DNA of 64,000 nt from Onchocerca volvulus (lineage: Eukaryota > Nematoda > Chromadorea > Rhabditida > Onchocercidae): positions 12,636,898 to 12,700,897 of the forward strand of contig HG738139.1 in NCBI GenBank assembly GCA_000499405.2. Reading direction: 5' to 3'. The number at the start of each line of letters is the position of its first letter. Position 1 is the stretch's first letter. Made by a program: the position numbers and the translations under genes. The notes beneath the pieces are model-generated. The model was not told where the DNA came from. It saw only the letters and a list, made by a program, of their open reading frames with translations, and did not search any database. Below, one piece after another: positions 24,901 through 37,727 of the stretch.

Positions 24901-27900
24901 TCTGTAACACTAGCTTACTTACATTCCAATTTTTTTTTTTTTTTTTTTTTCAATAAATAGGGCAATTTCAAAATTTTATTTCAATAAGAATTTTTCCAGG
25001 GTGGGCAAGATGAGCTTATCTCATCAACAGTCTATTATCATCTTTGTTTGGATAGCGTCACTGAGCCAGCCCTTATACAAGCAGTAATAAAATTGCTTCT
25101 TATTGAAAGTTGTGAAGATAACAAAAAGGTGCTTGACGTCATCGTGGAAAGAATATCTGCCGGAAATCGGGTTTATTTTGCTGCCATCAACTGTTATTCT
25201 TATTTAATCTAAAATTTTTATTTACTTTACCATTCTGGTTTATCCTCGTTAACGACACAACTTTTTTTTTTTCGCAAAAACTGTTCAAAGTTAATAATCA
25301 AATGGATCACAAAATTATTTTTCAGTGATCGGCTTTAATAAATTATGATGATGCTTACATTTTTCTGAAAGTAAAAAGTTTCTTTGTAAAATCTAGCAAA
25401 CTAAAATATTCAGTTTTAAGGGTGTGCTTCAATGGGTTTTTCTTATTTTGTTATTGTTTTTTTGCAGCTCAGCCAAGTTACTTTATCATTGATGAGAACG
25501 CTGATTGATTTACGATGCGAAGATTTCATGCTCGATCTTGTTTTCAAGTAGATAATTTTTTTGTAATTATTTTCTAATAATTCATCAATTATATTTCACT
25601 TTAGTTACTTTATAATTTCTTCATTTTAGAAGATCTGGTATCTTAATTGAGATTTACTTTATTATTAATTTTACAGGAATTCAACTTTTTTAGGTATCTT
25701 GTGCCTTGCACATTTTTACAACCTAATGAAACGATTCATTTAAAGAATCAGAATTATGTAAGGACAGCTGCTCAGACTTTACTGACATTTATTCCTGAAT
25801 GTACGTACAAATCTTCAGCAGTAAGTTTCTAAATCTTTTCTTTCAAATACTTTCTTTGCTTTTTCGATTTTGCCAAGTTCTCTTTTTCTTTTTATTTTTA
25901 TTTAAAATCATATTATTCACTAACATTTATTTCAAATATGTTTCAGTTGTGTTCTCAAGAAACTCTTCATGTTTATCTTACTGAATGCCGAAATTATGTG
26001 CAACAAACAACAGACGCCTGTAATGAAAAATGGGTTTGGAATTATGATGGTCGCAGTCCTTCGTTTGTTTTATCGAAATTAAGTTCAGATGATGAAACTA
26101 ATTATAATGGCGTGAGTAATTTATTCTTTAAAAAACTTTTGTTGTTTTCAAGTAAAGCTTTAATTTTAAATTTTGGTACATAGCTTTGTGAACAGAATCT
26201 ACTAGAGTTACAATCAGGATCCAGAACATTAGTTTCCAGCAAATTTTAATTGAAACAAGAAAGATTTTTTTTTCGTTTTAATAAAAAAAAAAAAGATTTT
26301 ATGTTTTTTTTTTTCTTTGGAATCTTGCATATTTATCCAGAAAAGTTCCTATGTGATGTTATCCGCTAATAGGTTTTAAGTTTGTCGATTCGGTCATACA
26401 ATTCATTTCTACCGAGCAGATATGTTTTGGAACATGTTTTTCATATCTTAGTTTGGCAAAGTCACATATAGGTTCTGTTCATTTCTTTTATCTGTCAATA
26501 AATCTGTTAGACATTTACGCGACATTCTTCGATACGCTCATCAATGGCCTCAGCGCGAAATGGTTTGAATCGGTATTTCATGAACCGAAAAGCTCACACT
26601 ACTGCTGAAAGTTTACGTCAGCATACTCCACTACCAGAACTAGGAAAACAAGAATCATCATCAAGAAGCAGCGTTCCATACGATATTGCAGATTCTTCAT
26701 CTGTTCTGGATGATGAAGAATTAATTATACCGCCTTTAACGTTAGTTTCATGAAAATCGTATGTTATGCTGTTGCAGTATAAAATATTGAAGGATATATT
26801 AATTTTTATCTTTTATGAACTATTTGTTCATCATTTATAGTCAAACTACTAAGCTATCATTTTACAAAAATTTTTTCTACAGTTGTCAAGATATATTTGT
26901 CTAATTACTTTTTTGGCTTGTTGTTTGACTGAACTCTTATCCATTTAGACCCAAATCGCTTATGATGATGACTTCTTCAACTGATTATTTTCAATTTGCA
27001 TATGGAGAATTGTCAGAAACTGATACCGACGCAATCAATCCTATCACAGTTGGCATGAATGAAGCATCTTCACAGGCAGTTTCAGATAAAGGAAGTTTCG
27101 CAAGCACTAACGCTACTTGTGATACTGATGTTGAGATGGCACGCTCGTTTGTTTTGAGAGGTTGGGGGCAAATTGAGGTGCAGTTTAGTTAGAAATTTTT
27201 TATAGAAGTTCATTTTAAACTTCTGATGCCTCTTTATGTCAACTGATGGAAATGCTTGTGATTTTATATGATACAATTCTGTTATTAACTAGACTATTTC
27301 TCCTTGAAGAGTTCTGTAAGTAAATTTTTAGTCTTGCTCTGGACTCTTCTTTTATTTTGGAAAAATTCCTTAGTTCAATCTTTCTGAGAAAGACGGGGAA
27401 GCCCATTCGTTCATATCCTAGAAATTCCAAAATGTTGAGAAAATCAGTCGTACATTCAGGATACAGATACTTTTATGGCATTATTGGATAGAGTGCCAGC
27501 AACAAAAGTAAAGCATTCCTTGGAAGAAAATTTGGCTTTAATTGATTCACGAATTCAGTATCTTGAGGAGTTAAAAGCTGAAACTATACCACCAGAATCG
27601 GAAAATGATAATTCTAAAGGTGATACAAAGAACAATGACGATAATGAATATCTTGCTCCATTAGGGCAACCGATCGAATGTTTTGAAAATCGAGGTAGTT
27701 TTTGAAATACATTCGTATTTGCTTGTTCTAGATTAATTGAAAGTTTGAATCGAAGCGTTCTGATTAAATCTAATCTTTGCACGTCTCCGAACAACATCAA
27801 AACACGATATTTCCTTGGAGATTGCAGAATCCACATGTTCCTTTTTTTTTATAGTTCATATTTCACTTATATATTAACTATTTTTTGCTGATATCTATTT

Positions 27901-30145
27901 TTGTGTAAAGAATGATATAGTTTAACAATGTCATTGTTTAATTAGTGTTGCGTATTAGTTGTTTATTGTCTAAAATTTGGAAAATTTTTTTCCTGTTTGG
28001 AATAATAGACGATTTGCTAGGCAACGGAACATGATAAAAAAGTGTACTTTGTATTAGCCAGGATAATTTTTTTGTTTGTTCATAAAATTTTATTTTTTTG
28101 AAGTGATTGATTTTTATAAAGGTGTTGGACCCTTTCTGGAATCTATACTGCGTTCTTTGGAGAATATGCTTGATAATTCATTATATGTGACATTGCAAAC
28201 AACATCGGTATTGGCGGCACTTGCATCATATCCACAGCCACTTATTGCTCATTACTTGTTTGATCAATCCATGCATTTGCAGCCTAATGTGAAAAATCTT
28301 TTTAAGGTAGGTAAGAAAATTTTTAGAAAAAAAAATTTTCTGTTGGAAGTTTGAAAAATTTTGGGGCTTATCAATGCTTTCACCTTATTTTTTTTCTTCG
28401 AAGATTATGGATTCACTAAAGATGCGAATTGATGCATACGCATCGTCACTTGATGGTTTTGATATTTTGCTGGAACGGGGAATCAAATTTCTACGATCAA
28501 GGGCTGAACGCTATGAGAAAGTAAGTTTCCTTCAGTTGATTGCTCTTGGAAAGATTTCCAAATTTTATTTTTTTCTTTTTTTTTTGTTAAAAGTTTTATT
28601 GTTGAAGGCCGTGGAAAATAGTCGACAACATATGTTGCGTTTACGATCTTCCGATGATTCGCTTTCACAAAATGCTAACAGGGAAGGAGCGAATTCGTCG
28701 AGAGGTTTATTAAATCGGTAATTTTAAATTATCCTGTTTTAACTGGTTTCGATGTTTATTATCATCAATATTACTATCGTCAACTTTTTTGATAGTGCAA
28801 ATGTTGAGATGTCTGTAATAATTAATTGTACATACCTTTTGTTAAAGGTGAAATGTGTGAATATCTGCGATGCTTAACTTCGTTTTATTGTATTGAGATT
28901 CATAAAAATATAATATGAATCATTAAATCAATTTATCGTAATAAAATTGCTAGAACTATGTGAACAAAAAGACTTCAAAATATCGTTAGTGAATTACAAG
29001 TATTTTAGAGAAGTTGAAGTAATAAACATTTTTTATAGATTCAAACCTTTCAATAGTAAACGCCTATATCCCGTCAATGGTTCTACCCATCCACATGAAT
29101 TTCGTTTTTATACACACAAAGCAATGGAAAGTCTTGATGTAACACTTGACCATGCTCGAGCAAAGCAGTTTGTTTTCGCGGCTATCATATTATCGCAATT
29201 TTGTCAGGTAACTTTTTCCATTAAAGACATTATGTATTTATTGCTTAGAATTTAAATTCTTTGTAGATATTTTATCCGGCTTAATCCATTGTTTTAGTTT
29301 TTTCTAATATTGGTGTATAATTCTATAATTCTAATTCACTTCTTGAGAAAATCTATTGATATCAGCCGTTTATTTATTACATTAATTACTGTGAGAAAAA
29401 ATGGAGACTTTTCTATGTTTTGGAAGGATTAGAAATCGGTAGAAAAGTATTTATAAGTAATCCTTACTCGAATGAAGTTCATATGTCTTTTCAGAATTTT
29501 CCGAATTTTTTTCTTATATTAATTTTTTAAAAATTTTTTTGGATTCTACTGCTCTCTCTACTATCGTTATTAGGTAAAAGCTTTATTTTACGAGACTTGT
29601 AAAATTTACTCGCATTTCATATTTAAACAATTGTTAAATTTTGAAGTACAAAAAAAGTTTAACAATGAGAACTCAATTAATGGAGTGATAACTGCTGGAG
29701 AAAGTAAGATATGCATAAGTTAAGCTTTAAATTGAAATTTCGAGATTTGAATCAGAATTTTTCTAGTTTAAGGTCGGTTGGTTTTGTACTTTGCAGTTTG
29801 ATCCGCTACTGATTTTGAAGAACTAAGTAGATCCATTCTACTCTCTGCAGAACTATTACTTAAGCTACTAGATAAAGGGCTTCTTTTAAGATTTGAATTG
29901 ACTGTTACCAAGTCCTTAGAATCCAAACTAAACATAATAGCAGTACTGTCAGTTTTTATAAAAACATCTGATAAATTATTTCCTGACGAACTACCAAATG
30001 ATTATATCGTACCATTTCTACTTCTATGCTTTTTTTTCAAATATATTTCTGAGTTTTTTTCTTTCTTCAGGAATTGGCTGCTACGATACTGCAACATTCT
30101 ACCGTTGTTCCGAGACCAAAAGGTAGCTTGAACAAAATGTGGTAG
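21993..30145 (+). CDS. FHIP (FAM160 family), FTS-Hook-FHIP complex subunit
   Basis: Eighteen exons: 21993-22268, 22580-22756, 23264-23449, 23729-23938, 24392-24574, 24734-24820, 25000-25170, 25468-25547, 25694-25820, 25947-26111, 26511-26740, 26949-27177, 27460-27694, 28122-28306, 28404-28520, 28608-28717, 29039-29207, 30071-30145. They give 1003 residues, close to human FHIP1A/1B. The N-terminus MRRWFSKLG resembles family members. Residues about 60-500 form the helical FAM160 domain (for example QPESAIGPILDRHFTHQIM and HFFFDFDSDGDERFLVFNLL). A low-complexity acidic/serine linker follows. Residues about 786-940 are the conserved C-terminal domain (LENMLDNSLYVTLQTTSVLA, ASYPQPLIAHYLF). In this family FHIP binds Hook and FTS and tethers early endosomes (Rab5 side) to dynein. 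The ATG follows an acceptor by 2 nt (AG at 21989-21990), suggesting SL trans-splicing. An upstream exon near 20417-20471 could also splice in frame. Confidence 0.9.
24232..24360. repeat. Tandem duplication in a FHIP intron
   Basis: Two copies of a roughly 65 bp unit (GAGAAAAATTTTCAAACTTC through a CTATTTCGACG-type end) lie head to tail in the intron before the exon at 24392. Divergence is low. Confidence 0.8.
29768..30001 (-). other. Serine-rich antisense open frame inside the last FHIP intron
   Basis: On the minus strand, 77 codons are open between stops, with a plausible acceptor (GGTAG) just inside the start. The composition is protein-like and serine-rich, with segments such as LKRSPLSSSLSNSSAESRMD. 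An internal ATG lies near the middle. No family was recognised. It could be an exon of an unseen minus-strand gene, an inverted exon fragment, or chance. Confidence 0.25.
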
Positions 30146-31660
30146 TTTGAAAAAGAAGCACATTTGCATATACGTTTAGTCTTTTCTGATTGAATTTGGA
30201 AATGGTAAGATTTTGTGAAATATTCAGTTTTTGCCGGCAAAAGATTATCTAAGCGGGAGGTCAGCAATGCTGAGGATACGAATTGTCGTGCTGACTTTCC
30301 CGCTTCTTTTATCGATTCTTTATGAAATGTTTTGCATAATTGTCTCGCATTACAATTTGTTAATTTGTGCAAGGAATTTTCTTCTTTTCCGTTACAGCAC
30401 GACAACTATTCTTTGGGAAAAGGATCAGTTTCAAAGATCTTGGAAAAAAAACCGATCATTCAAAGATTAATACGTTTTCGAATATCGATTGTGACGTAAT
30501 TGTTGTAACTTGAAACCGTAAATATTTCAGGTACTCTTATCGTTTCACTTTAACTGTAAAATTTCTGTTGATAGAGTAGCAAATTTCAAGAGTGATTAAG
30601 TTATGAAAATATTGTGTCGACATTTGGAAATATTGTATTAAAATAAAAGAATCATTTCAGTTCCGATTGTTTTTTGAATAAAATTTCTCTCAATTTTTCA
30701 GCAATAATTCATTTATTTAATTAAATGAATGAATTGTACTGTACATTATTCTTCACAAGCTAACGATGTAAAACTTTTTTGTTAGTTGTGAAATTGTAAA
30801 TGTGTTCAATAATTGTAATTTATTAGTGCCTTTTATTGCTCTATTTTTTTTTTTACATTATTTTCATGACTTTTTCTTTTATGAAAATTTGTAAATAATA
30901 AAATTCTCGGGTATTTTATGTGCTTTTGGAACACAGAATTTTGAAATACATGAAAAAATAAAGTTTAAGAAAATGCAAATTGTATTCTTGAAAATAATAG
31001 TTGTGAATAAATCGAATCTTACTATATAAATAATAATTTATTTCTCAAAAAAGTCATAAATAAACTTTGCGAACTTGTAATTATAGATAGTGGAATAATT
31101 TACAAATTTTTCAATTTTATAAAAGAGCCAAGAAATCATGATGAATAAATAGAACTAGAAATGTAACGAATAAATTACAGTTAGAAATGTTTTAAAGAAT
31201 TATAAATGCTTTTGCAAGAAATCTTACTTTGGCTAATATTAGTCGAAAAAGGATTAGAAATGCTTTAAAAAAAAAGAGTGTCAAGAATGGAAAAAATAAT
31301 TGAAAGAGAATTAAAATATCGAAAATGTTGAAATCAAAAATATTTAAATTGCTAAAAAGTGATGGTTTACTGTATGGGGCGTATGTAAAAAATGAAACAA
31401 GTTTACTCATAATATGCAACCCCCCACTTTTGATTGTTATAAATGATATACATACAGTAAACAGATAGCATCTATAATTGAACTTAATTATAAGTAATGT
31501 TTACTTCATATACAGTAATCTTAACTTTAATAATTTTGTATTTTAATGCATAAATAATTTGCAAATATTTCCCTTTTAATCATTAATTTTTTCTCGTTTT
31601 TACAGTAGCTATGTATAATAAAATGATGAGGAGTTAGATCATTTTTTCTAATGAGTTCTG
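30146..31660. other. FHIP 3' flank
   Basis: AT-rich sequence with the FHIP 3' UTR. AATAAA-like motifs occur, for example near 30644. No other feature could be supported. Confidence 0.5.
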
Positions 31661-31750
31661 TCATCTTCGACAAAAGATGTGCACTAGTAGTAAATAACCT
31701 ATGACCCCGAGAGCAGCAAGAAAAATTACTCGACTAGCAGCAATGATCAT
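31661..31750 (-). CDS. Putative 29-residue single-pass membrane micropeptide
   Basis: A minus-strand ORF of 29 codons plus stop. The peptide is almost entirely one hydrophobic helix, with a short N-terminus containing one Arg and a C-terminal end AALGVIGYLLLVHIFCRR. The ATG has an A at -3 (ACAAACATG), and a strong acceptor, TTTGCTGCAG (AG at 31768-31769), lies 17 nt upstream with no visible upstream exon. This is the same start arrangement as the trans-spliced genes here. Local GC is higher than in the flanks, and a regulatory-looking block (32015-32250) lies on its upstream side. The architecture recalls sarcolipin/sarcolamban-type regulators, but no sequence match is claimed. A 34-residue plus-strand ORF (31701-31805) overlaps it with a poorer start context. 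Confidence 0.35.
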   Translation of the reverse strand: MIIAASRVIFLAALGVIGYLLLVHIFCRR

Positions 31751-32014
31751 GTTTGTCCTCCTTATTTCTGCAGCAAATACCGCTTTTTTTTATTTCAATC
31801 TCTAATTTTCTTCCATCTTTCTTGTTCTTTTTGTTTGTTTTTACCTATACCTGTCGTTTACTTGATTTCTTTTCAGGTGAATAAAAATTTGCATAATTCT
31901 CTGCTTATGGTACCTTATGGTACTTTTCATCGACTGATTGCATCTATTGCGCAATGAAATGAAATAGTTGATTAGAAAGGTAGAGGTAGTAGGATACGGG
32001 AATGAATGCTATCC

Positions 32015-32250
32015 TGACCTCACTCTTGATATTTGCGGGTGAATAAATGAATAAATGATTGAATGGAATGTGACCTGAGAACGAGCTCACTACCTGACCT
32101 CAGCTGAATAATTATCCGCTACTCTTCAATCCCTCCAAAATCTCTCTTTTTTTTTTTACCTGCTGATGAAAATTCCTACAATAATAGTTTTTGCCCATTT
32201 CACCTCACGTGCCGCAATTCGATAACGTTGCGTCAAGTTGCGCATCCATT
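32015..32250. promoter_or_regulatory. Cluster of candidate transcription-factor sites
   Basis: Three TGACCT nuclear-receptor half-sites (32015-32020, 32071-32076, 32095-32100), a CACGTG E-box (32206-32211) and adjacent bZIP-like elements (TTGCGTCAA and TTGCGCA, about 32228-32244). The block has more CpG than its surroundings. It lies 270-500 bp upstream of the putative micropeptide ORF on the minus strand and 5 kb upstream of the bZIP gene. Function is inferred. Confidence 0.35.
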
Positions 32251-33137
32251 TTTTCGCATCAAACTTCCCAATTATTTTTTTTCGTTCTTTTTTTGCATCT
32301 CTTTGAGAAAGTTTATTTTAGCAATAAATTTTGATTAGTTTTAAAAAATTTTTTAAATTTACATTTGAAATTTTTCTTTTTTTTTTCTTTACAAAAATAA
32401 AATAATATTAGATGATGATAGCCTGTTTTTTAAAATTTACCATTTATTTATTAATAATAATATTAGTAATACTTGAAATAGCGCAAAAATTGTTGAGATA
32501 TTTCAGAAATATAATCATATTCTATCATATTTTTTATTAAATTTTTTTTTTTTTTTTTTATAAATTTACGAACAAATTCATCACTTTTTGTCGTATTATC
32601 ATTAGAAATTTTAACATTTTCTATTGAAATATGATAGATGAGTATTTGATTATGAATTAATATCGGTATATTCGAACGAAGAAAATATAAACTTGCTCAC
32701 ATACGCAAGTACCACGCGAAGTGTTTATTTTCACGTTGGAAAGTTTTACTATGGTACTTTCAAGTTATGTGACATACGACATCAAAATTGTGCATGATCC
32801 GAATTAGGAGCTTATAAGATAAGCAAAAAACGGAATTAAGTTCGAAATATTTAAATCCGATTTACAATGGACATATTCGATAATTCAAAAACACAAAACG
32901 AAATGATAGATGAATGATTCGAGAAAATATATTTCATCTTCAAAAGCAAAAATTCAATAATTACTTAAACTAAGAATGTATTAGCAACATTTTAAAATAT
33001 CAGACTTCTATGATTGGAATAAACGTATTTATAGTTTGAAACATGATGTTAAAGGTAAGTTCAAAGGTAAGCAAAATATATCCATGGAATTGTCATATTT
33101 GTCATCGTATTATTAATTTTAAAGAAACATATTATAC

Positions 33138-33390
33138 TTTTAGTTGTATATTTTTGAAATTTAGAGTTTTAGCAAATATTGGCAAGTTTAATAAGAATTT
33201 GGAAATTTCATAATATACGAATTTTAATTAATTTTTCTATTTTACTGATGTTTGTATTTAATTATAGCATTTTAGTTGTATATTTTTGAAATTTCGAATA
33301 TCAGCAAATATTGAAAGGTTTCGTAAAGAATTTGCGAATGAAATGAATGCATGAATTTTAATTAATTTTAATTACTGCTGATTTCTTGTT
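33138..33390. repeat. Diverged tandem duplication, period about 133 bp
   Basis: The segment starting TTTAGTTGTATATTTTTGAA at 33138 recurs at 33271. Both are followed by AGCAAATATTG and, later, GAATTTTAATTAATTTT. Confidence 0.75.
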
Positions 33391-35122
33391 TGTTATAGTA
33401 ATACAGTATTCACCATCTATTTGCATTTGTCCACTAATGGTATGGTGATGTTTTCAAGGATAATTAACAGATCGGTAAGGTCACATCTGTTTTCCAATCA
33501 ACCATTCGTAACTGTGTTTTTCAACCTTCTATGTGTATGGCAAAGATTGAAATTACGGTATTTTAAGTTATTACTCCATGAGTAATAAATAATCGCTAGA
33601 AGAACAAAAATCTTCGCGTCCAATCTTTCTTGACCTTTGCTTATTTAACTTGCAAAAATTGATGAATCATGAATTTTGTCGATTTTTAAATACAAAATTT
33701 GCATATTTTGGCTAAATTTGCCGATATTTGTTGTTTTTCGAATGAAAGAATTCACTCTTACGGTACATGCTTCAACTGAAGTATTGATCGAAGGGGTGGA
33801 CAGAAGGATGACCAGATGTGATTGCATCGCTGCAAAATGATTTGACAACGATTTTGGAGCAGTACTTCTTGGAGTTCTCGCTCTTTCAATTATCTGAATG
33901 TTGTTGTTTGGTACCATTCCTTCGATGACAGTACCTCTGTGGTACCTTTTTATGATGGTACCTTTGAGAGCAATTACAATCCCATTTATGCAAAGAAAAT
34001 GTAAACTTGTTTTTCCAAAACAAGATCGAATTGGATGGCTTTTATTTAATTGCATTTTTGGAATGAAAATTACATTGCTGACAAGAATAGCCTAGATCAA
34101 GCCTGGGATACAGTGGTCAGATAAAAGGGTCAAAGGAATGATTTACCATTTTTCATCGAATTCTGACCTTAAAGGTCAAATTCTCTGCAATATGCAACAT
34201 TCATATGAATTGCATAATGCAACATTGAGTATTGAATTAAATTTAATACCAACTTGACAAGAATAATAAGATGAAGTTGCATAAAAATTAGTGATTTCAG
34301 ATACTTTTTGCAAAAATAGCAAATTTTACTCAAATAAATAGTACCAAACAAATTTTCTATTTGGGAATTTCTTTTCTATACCAAAAAAGCTATGTAAATT
34401 ATATTACTTCCAAAATCGCATAAGTTGAAAAATTTCCACAATTTGATAGCAATCTATGCTATTAATTAATTAACAATGGTTAATTAAGAAATGTTTTTTT
34501 CAAGGAACTATTCCAATAATTTATAATTTCATAATTTCATGGTTTGTTTGAAATAAGTGACATTTTTTGGTTGACAATAAATTATTTTGTAGTATTGATA
34601 CTATGGTAGCAATTTTACGCAAAAGAAGTACCATTATTTTGCTGAAATATAAAAATGAGGAATATCCGATGCAAAAAAAAAATAATTATAGTAATATCAG
34701 AAAAATATTTCAAATGGAAAATTAGAGAGAGAGAGAGAAGGAATGAAGGTGACACAAAAGTGTGACATCGAAAAGATATCAGAAGAAACTTTGTTAAAAT
34801 GGAGAAACGATATGGAATTCTCATCCATTCATCAATTTGGATTCTGTAAGTTTATTTGCTACGGCAAATCAATTCTTCAGATTATTGTTATTTTGCGACA
34901 ATCAAAAGAAGCAGAGGTGTGATGTGAATATACGATTGTTATTAAATAACATCCAAGTAAATATCTCTTCACACATCTCTACATTCTATCTGTTGATGAA
35001 CATCTATAATATCTACCATATTCTTCGGCAAATTCGATGACAATCTAGCGACAAATACATTGATTGGTTGATGAAATCGCATGAAATATGATGAAATATC
35101 AAAATTTCTGGACATTTCCTTC

Positions 35123-35396
35123 GAGAAACTTCGAAAATCCAATTTTGCTCATATTTACTTCCAATTTTAATTCCTCCACAAAACAATGATTTCTCGTTGC
35201 TCTTTTGAAGAAAATTTTCTAAAATTTAGCTTCGTTTATATCAATTCTTATATATTTTTTAATTCATTCACATGACAATGGCAAGATAAACATAAAACAT
35301 CCACAAAACAACGATAAGATGGATGAGAAACTTCTAAAATCCAACTTTGCTAATATTAATGCCATATTTTAATTCATCCACAAAACAACGATAAGA
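35123..35396. repeat. Two diverged copies of a 70 bp segment
   Basis: GAGAAACTTCGAAAATCCAA through CCACAAAACAATGA (35123-35191) recurs with substitutions at 35325-35396. The tail CCACAAAACAACGATAAG also appears a third time near 35301. Confidence 0.7.
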
Positions 35397-35483
35397 TGGA
35401 CATAGAAAAAATTTGTGTGGAATTCAAGGACATTCGAAATCTAAGTATGAATCAGAAATTTTCATTTGCTGATGACTTCTTGG

Positions 35484-35608
35484 TGACATTTGCGATATTT
35501 CCCAAGTGTGAAAAGTTCTGCGATATTGTAACATTTGCGATATTTTTTTCCCAAGTGTGAAAAGTAATATTTGCGATATTTCCCAAGTGTGAAAAATTAG
35601 TATGAACA
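35484..35608. repeat. Three-copy short repeat
   Basis: TTTGCGATATTTCCCAAGTG plus TGAAAA appears three times with small insertions. Confidence 0.85.
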
Positions 35609-37379
35609 AATAAAAATTAGATTTTAGAAAATTTAAAAGTTTTTTTTTCGAAAGAATACAATGATGTTTCACAGGAATTGGTCAACCAATCAGTATTCTG
35701 GTTATTTAGATGTCATCAAATTTGTCAAAGAATATGGTATGATAGATATTATGATGTCAACGACGACGACGACGACGGAATGCCATCAGAAGAGAATGTA
35801 AAGAGATGTTTGATGATGTTTACCAGGAAGATAGATTTAGCAGTAACCGTATATCCATCATTACCATTACTTTTTTTGATTATTGTAAATTATAATTAGA
35901 GGAATCTGATTGCATAAGCAAAACAAACTTACAGAATCTCCAAAATTGATGATTGGATAAAGAATTTTACTAGTTTTTTTTTTTTTTTTGTTTTTGCGAA
36001 TTATTCATTCGCAAAGATTTCATGGAATTATTCTGTGATATCTATATTATCAATGAATTATAATATAAATTAACTAATATTAGTGTGCTTCTACAGAAAT
36101 TTTCTTATATTTAGAATACTACAATAAATTTCTAGTTATTTTAAGTTAAAATAAATCAGAATCAATTAATTTTCTCAGTTTTATATGATTCAAATTTGTC
36201 AAAATTTCTAATAGTGACTGATCTTCAGGTGGAATTTCACATTTCTAAAATTAAAAGAAATTCAAGCTTAAAATTACTGTGTGTAATTTTGATCAATTAT
36301 TGATATATTATTGTTACACTGTTTTCATTGCATGCCACTTTTATTCTTGCATAACTAACTGAACTAATTAATTAATACGATATTAAACAAATGATTTAAT
36401 TGTTTAATTGAAATACTTAATTACACATCTCTCATCATCTTAAATGTCGAACAATATTTATTTCGTAACACGTCGAAAACGTTGTCAGAAATCATTCATA
36501 TGGATAAATTTCACGTTTCCATCCAAGAAATTTATTATAAACAGTTCATATTTAATATATGTTCAAATTGTTCGATATATGAATGTATATTATATATATA
36601 AAGTGATGATTGATAAGCAAAATATTAAGTATAATATTCAGGTATAATATTTATCAGTTATCAGTTATTTGCACAAAAATTACCAGCTATTTTTATAAAT
36701 CGGTTATCAATAATCAATTTATTTTTCTTTTTTTTTTTATGAATAAATCCTTTCAAATTTTCCTTACATAGTTTTGCTTTCTTTACGTTCTGTCTTAAAT
36801 AATTTTCAATAACCTAATTGGATCTCCTTAGCAATTATCTAAAGATAAAATTAAACATCTTTTTTAAAATTTTTAAAAATATTTTAAAGAAATTTTTCAT
36901 AAAAAAAAGCCTTTTTTAAATATTTTTGCCCATTTTATTTTCATTTTCTATTTTTACTCATTTACTCGTTTTTAAAAAAAATTTCTTTTTAAAAAATGAT
37001 ATATATTTCGAATTCAATTTATCAAATATAAAATGCGTTAAAAACTTGCTATTAGTAGATATTACTAATACAATATTTTTGTTTATATTTTAAACATTGG
37101 ATTATTATTATTTTTTTTATTATTACTAATCATTACTAATCGAATGTTATGTTTAAAATATAAACAATTTTTGAAGAAAAAAAAAATTTTTTTTGATCCG
37201 ACAATAAATACTATTTCCATGTAGATTAGGATAGATTTTGCGTTGTAAAATGCTTTGAAAAAGGTTGGAATGGAAATTTTCGAAATTATGCCAAAAATTA
37301 AATTTTCGATAATTTCTTTCTTCGTAACATGACATTTTCATTTTTTCATTTCTAATTATTAAATTATAGTTATAGGTGT

Positions 37380-37672
37380 ATGATTGTAGCAATGATACCA
37401 GCTTATATGGGTGAAGTTAAAAGTGATGGTGCTAATCATCATCTTTATTTCTCATATCCGACACCAGTTGCTACCAATATGGTACCAGCTAATTTTACCG
37501 CCTACAGTATGCAAATACCGCCACCATATGAAACCGCAACTATTGTTAATATTACAAAACAACAAGACGAAAATTTCTCTGCTATCGCTTCCGTTCCGTC
37601 AACATCATCTACAATCATAGCCGCTTCAATGTCATCACCACAACAACAACAACAACAACAACAACAAGAGCG

Positions 37673-37727
<55 letters not shown>

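Larger units (their letters stand above)
32251..37379. other. Intergenic DNA upstream of the bZIP gene
   Basis: AT-rich, with several diverged local duplications listed separately and a group of GGTACC palindromes at about 33910-33962. The longest open frame is 136 codons on the minus strand (33645-34055). It has no recognised domain and no splice support. No gene is supported. Confidence 0.5.

Noticed and set aside
27555..27836. Minus-strand 93-codon frame
   Set aside because: Lies opposite FHIP exon 13, which has family support on the plus strand.
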